DNA from: Candidatus Dojkabacteria bacterium
GTDB lineage: Bacteria; Patescibacteriota; Dojkabacteria; SC72; JAHDCA01
DNA length: 7,978 nt
Direction of reading: 5' to 3'
Assembly: GCA_020630115.1 (NCBI GenBank)
Contig: JAHDCA010000013.1
Coordinates: forward strand, 1 to 7,978
Shown here in pieces: positions 4,594 to 7,978 of this stretch; position 1 is the first letter of the stretch; each line of letters starts with the position of its first letter. Under the pieces are notes generated by a model. That model ran no database searches. It saw only the letters and a program-made list of their open reading frames with translations, and was not told where the DNA came from. Position numbers and translations under genes: made by a program.

Positions 4594-7500
4594 TTAATCA
4601 ACTACATAATCTAACCGTATACTTCCCTCACCACTACTAACCCTAACAAAGTACGCCTGACGATCATTCATTGGAAAATCAAAACCGTACACCTGTGATA
4701 TTCCATCATCTGACGTTGATCTTGAGACTCCTTGGTAAGAACCTCTTTCAACATCCCAGAAACTAACATTATCTGAAAACATTGGACCGGAGATATTTAT
4801 CTCATCCATAAAAGTGGTAGCGGTGTATGCCTTAGTATTAGTTCCATAAAGTCCAACAAGATTCCAACCTGTATTTAAGTGTATTGGAGCTTCATCATCT
4901 TCAGAATCATTCTCAAATTCCTGACCATAAAGAGTCAAATCAAAATCAAAATCCGCATGAATCACATAACCCTTCCCAGGGATAATTTTGAAGTCATTGG
5001 CATTAAAATCAGCACCATTATCTGATACCATGTTCCATTTAGAATCATACTCCGCAATTGAAAGAACTGCCCCACCAGTTATGCTATTTATATACTGAAC
5101 TAACTTTGAAGCTTGTGCAACAGGATTAACACCATCTGTAGGCATCATCGGTATTGAGATAAAATTGTAGCCTTGTTTAAGTTCCCAGTCCATAGCAGAC
5201 TTGGATTTAACCATTTTGATCTCATCAAGATTACCAGAGAGTTCAACTAGTGGCTCATCATCTTGAATCTCACCATCTCCATTAGTATCAATATAGAAGA
5301 CAGATTCTTCATTTATCGCATCTGGTGGTGCACTAATTGCAAATAATGCACCATCAACCAACATATAATAAATACCAGCTTTTTCAAATATTGCATGATC
5401 ATTCACAGGATCAACGATAAGTTTTTCGAAGAAACTCGATTCATTTTGATCTGCTAGTTCATCAGCTAACTGCTGAACTTCTAAATCAACACTACTCTGT
5501 GCGAAAACAGAATTTATCAAAAGATCTATAATCGAATTCGAACTATCTATACAATTACCATTCTTATCAATTCCCGAGCAAATTCTTACACACTTTCCTG
5601 AAAAATCATCTTTCTTAAAACCATCTGAACACTTACTGGGCGCATGAGTACTATAACAACTCCTTTCATCACTGGGGTCAGCAATAGCCCCATCTACACA
5701 CGGTAGTGGAATTTCCTCAGAGTAAGTTAAAATGATACATCTACCATCATTAGATTCACCAAATTCGCACTCTTCGCCGACCTCTTTTTCTTCAAAAGTC
5801 TGAGTTCCACATGCATCTGCGCCATCTTTTTTAACAAGACTATAATTACCAGTACACCTAAAACTGACAGCATCTTCAGAAGTATTAATACATGAATTAC
5901 CAACACGAGTTTGATTACTATCACATTTAAGATCTTCTTTTATAACTATATTATCATTTTCGTCTATGATACAATCTTTATCTTCATTATCATCTCCAAT
6001 ACCATACAATCCTCCTTTCACACACCTACCCAAAGCCGCAGCCGTATTTTCTTTATCTTGCTCCGCTTTATCTTCAGAACCAACCTTTGTATTACCACAT
6101 GAATAAGTTCCATTCTCACCGACACTACAGAAGACAGCACCTTCTGAATCAACTACCTCCGAAAGATCTTCAAGGTCTACTAAGCCAGCTGCAAGAAGAG
6201 ACTCAACAAGAAAAATACTATCATCTCCAAGGTCCCGATCAGAACAACCCAATGATCTCATCTGACAATTCAATATACTAATTGCAAGCTCCTTACCAGT
6301 ACCTCTACCTTCTTCACCTCGAGAAGTGATATTTTTCAACAAAAGATCGAAAACTCCGGAAGTATCTTCACCTTCTTTTTTTGCAAGTAGATCCTCAATA
6401 AGAAGGTCTGCCCTATCATTTACAGCCCTCAAACTAATCAATCTAGCGGGATTAATAATACTAATTTTGCCATTCTCATGAATCGTTACAATATCACTAC
6501 TCTTATCTGGTTTACCATCACCATCATTGTCAGGGTAAGGAATCCTTATAGCGTCTAAATTTTCAAGTACTTTTTTACCAAAATCCTCCGCATCTTCTTT
6601 TGCTTGATCAAATTGTTCATCTAGAATAACATTTGCAGTACCATCTTTCTTAAGAATTTCCTCAACACTTTCAATATCAACTTCTTGCAAAGCAGCATTT
6701 ATTACATCTAAAGGATTCTCCTGCAATAGAACTGCAGCAGTCATGGCATTTTGAGAAGCTTTTTTAAATTCAGAGATAATGTCACCATTTACTCCATAAG
6801 GATTATTCTCTCTTTCTTGAATTTCTTTAGCAATTCTAGCTGCTTTCGCTGCTTGCTCTTGTTTATACTTTTCGATAGCTTCTCTTTCTTCCTTTTCCAA
6901 CTCCTGATTATTGGCTTCAGAACTGTCTACTGCAGCTTGTTCCTTAGGCAAATTATTGCAGCCCCTCTCATCTGCACAAGTAATTGAACCATCAGCATTC
7001 TTCCTAACCCTTAAACCTTGAGAATTATAGTACTCTTCAGCCTCATTTCCCTCTTCATCGATTATCGGAACAACAGGCCCTGAAGCTGTAGCTGAAAGAG
7101 AAGGCTTTGTACCACCTGCAGTTTCTTGTACAGGTGATGGAGAAGAAGGAGTTGCTGAGTTGTCTTCACTATCATCTCCCCCATCATCACTTGCTGGAGA
7201 GCTAGGCTGATGAACAGGTGGAGAAGTATCTTGGGTATTGCTTTGGACATGTTCCACAACAGATGGTGGAGCAGATGCAGGAGCACCTGTATCCTTATCA
7301 ACTGTTTTACTATCATCAATAGAACCATCACGAAGATCAACAGTTACTGTAACAACACCATCAGGCGTTGCAACATCTGTTTGTTCAAAACAGCCATCGC
7401 CAGTATCTGCATTACAAGCATAAGCAGAACTTGTTAAATTCTTCATACTACTGTTTCGAACATTTTTGCCTAAACCGACAATTTGATTATTCAAAGGTGC

Positions 7501-7978
7501 GTCCTCATCAGTTTTAAAAACAATATACTCAGTAGGATACTTTGAGAGTAAGGTAAGCATTCCATTCATCTCTTCATCTACTTCTCCAATATATCTACCT
7601 TCTTTATCATAATTACCCGGATTCTGATCTATATACCAACTTCCATTCCAACTTGTAACTGAGGACAAGAATTGAGATGTTTCATTATCACCATGCATTA
7701 TTTGCATAACGACAACTGCATCATCATAAGAATTAAAACTACCATCCCCACTTTCATCAGGCTCACCAATTATTCCGTAACTTGGATATGGCTCTGCTAA
7801 AGACTCAGGTTCGGGAAAAGTTGTAAATTGTCTATCGTCACCAACAAATGCTATCCAGTTGCTACCAAATGAAGGTGTATATGTTGTATTCTCATTAAGG
7901 TCAGTCAATGTTACATGATGAGTGTAGTATTTCCCTTGCTTAGTTACTGTAACTTCTTGTTCTATTTCACTCATTTTT
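4594..7978 (-). CDS. Giant multidomain secreted/surface protein (FN3-like, EF-hand loops, Cys-rich, duplicated C-terminal domain), N-terminus cut
   Basis: The frame is open to the right edge. Residues are numbered from the first visible Met (ATG at 7974), giving 1126. That Met is probably internal: it falls inside an FN3-like domain (HHVTLTDLNENTTYT at 19-33, FTTF at 50-53), and no signal peptide is visible. Next come a beta domain (about 66-165), a Pro/Ser/Thr/Asp linker (about 229-300), and a Glu/Lys/Ala-rich coiled coil (about 345-391). A thrombospondin-3-like loop DNDGDGKPD follows at 482-490, then a Cys-rich region with 18 of the 22 cysteines (570-808). A segment like a secretion signal (IIDLLINSVFAQSS) lies at 815-828, and a canonical EF-hand loop DTNGDGEIQDDE at 896-907. 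Two related beta domains end the protein (about 929-1020 and 1029-1123). The even Cys count and Ca-binding loops fit an oxidised extracellular protein used in envelope structure, adhesion or cell contact. No catalytic motif is recognised, and the exact role is unknown. Confidence 0.85.
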   Translation of the reverse strand, partial: KMSEIEQEVTVTKQGKYYTHHVTLTDLNENTTYTPSFGSNWIAFVGDDRQFTTFPEPESLAEPYPSYGIIGEPDESGDGSFNSYDDAVVVMQIMHGDNETSQFLSSVTSWNGSWYIDQNPGNYDKEGRYIGEVDEEMNGMLTLLSKYPTEYIVFKTDEDAPLNNQIVGLGKNVRNSSMKNLTSSAYACNADTGDGCFEQTDVATPDGVVTVTVDLRDGSIDDSKTVDKDTGAPASAPPSVVEHVQSNTQDTSPPVHQPSSPASDDGGDDSEDNSATPSSPSPVQETAGGTKPSLSATASGPVVPIIDEEGNEAEEYYNSQGLRVRKNADGSITCADERGCNNLPKEQAAVDSSEANNQELEKEEREAIEKYKQEQAAKAARIAKEIQERENNPYGVNGDIISEFKKASQNAMTAAVLLQENPLDVINAALQEVDIESVEEILKKDGTANVILDEQFDQAKEDAEDFGKKVLENLDAIRIPYPDNDGDGKPDKSSDIVTIHENGKISIINPARLISLRAVNDRADLLIEDLLAKKEGEDTSGVFDLLLKNITSRGEEGRGTGKELAISILNCQMRSLGCSDRDLGDDSIFLVESLLAAGLVDLEDLSEVVDSEGAVFCSVGENGTYSCGNTKVGSEDKAEQDKENTAAALGRCVKGGLYGIGDDNEDKDCIIDENDNIVIKEDLKCDSNQTRVGNSCINTSEDAVSFRCTGNYSLVKKDGADACGTQTFEEKEVGEECEFGESNDGRCIILTYSEEIPLPCVDGAIADPSDERSCYSTHAPSKCSDGFKKDDFSGKCVRICSGIDKNGNCIDSSNSIIDLLINSVFAQSSVDLEVQQLADELADQNESSFFEKLIVDPVNDHAIFEKAGIYYMLVDGALFAISAPPDAINEESVFYIDTNGDGEIQDDEPLVELSGNLDEIKMVKSKSAMDWELKQGYNFISIPMMPTDGVNPVAQASKLVQYINSITGGAVLSIAEYDSKWNMVSDNGADFNANDFKIIPGKGYVIHADFDFDLTLYGQEFENDSEDDEAPIHLNTGWNLVGLYGTNTKAYTATTFMDEINISGPMFSDNVSFWDVERGSYQGVSRSTSDDGISQVYGFDFPMNDRQAYFVRVSSGEGSIRLDYVVD
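4606..5190 (-). repeat. Two diverged copies of a C-terminal 'GWN...GYFV' beta domain
   Basis: Within the large protein, copy 1 (residues about 929-1020) reads ELKQGYNFISIP near its start and IIPGKGYVIHADFDFDLTLYG near its end, counted to the first nineteen residues of that motif. Copy 2 (about 1029-1123) reads IHLNTGWNLVGLY and, near its end, RQAYFVRVSSGEGSIRLD. Both share a Gly-aromatic-Asn opening, a middle with a W-containing strand (SKWNMV, VSFWDV), and a closing aromatic-Val strand. The copies are diverged at the DNA level, so this is an old domain duplication. Similar pairs are common at the ends of bacterial cell-surface proteins. Confidence 0.6.

Noticed and set aside
7075..7290. CRISPR or tandem DNA repeats in the Ser/Pro/Asp-rich stretch
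   Set aside because: The bias is in amino acid composition only; no repeated unit of constant length is seen in the DNA.

Overview
The window is AT-rich (roughly 40% GC by eye), and every gene I can support lies on the minus strand. In transcription order (right to left) these are: a very large, Cys-rich, multidomain surface protein whose 5' end is cut by the window edge; smpB; an unrecognised acidic-linker protein of about 262 aa; a membrane-anchored VirD4/TraG/HerA-type ATPase; and a winged-helix plus Nudix protein cut by the left edge. Gene content and style suggest a Candidate Phyla Radiation (Patescibacteria) bacterium. The pointers are a divergent SmpB, a stand-alone single-TM VirD4/HerA-like ATPase with a Thr/Asn/Pro-rich N-terminal tail, and a giant low-complexity, EF-hand and Cys-rich secreted protein. 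The phylum cannot be fixed from this window; a Dojkabacteria (WS6)-like lineage is only a guess. smpB ends in TGA exactly where the family should end, so UGA is a stop here. That argues against the UGA=Gly code of Gracilibacteria and Absconditabacteria (SR1).

Layout: 4594-7978 holds the surface protein, with an FN3-like start, a low-complexity linker, a coiled coil, Ca-binding-type loops, a Cys-rich middle, an internal secretion-signal-like segment, and two copies of a 'GWN...GYFV' beta domain at the C-terminus. A GC-rich hairpin (4541-4566) follows its stop and separates it from smpB (3993-4502). After smpB come the unknown protein (3170-3958) and, after a 98-base gap, the ATPase (471-3071). 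The last gene (1-407) starts 63 bases after the ATPase stop.

The most consistent signal outside the proteins is promoter placement. All four genes whose 5' ends are visible have a -10-like hexamer (TATAAT, TATAAT, TAAATA, TAAAAT) only 7-10 bases before the start codon, and none has a convincing Shine-Dalgarno sequence. This suggests leaderless or near-leaderless mRNAs with a separate promoter for each gene rather than one long operon. The one good Shine-Dalgarno in the window (AGGAG, 438-442) leads only into a four-codon ORF just before the wHTH-Nudix gene.

Functionally, smpB is housekeeping (trans-translation). The ATPase and the surface protein both point to the cell envelope. No other secretion-system or conjugation gene is visible, so a shared pathway cannot be claimed.
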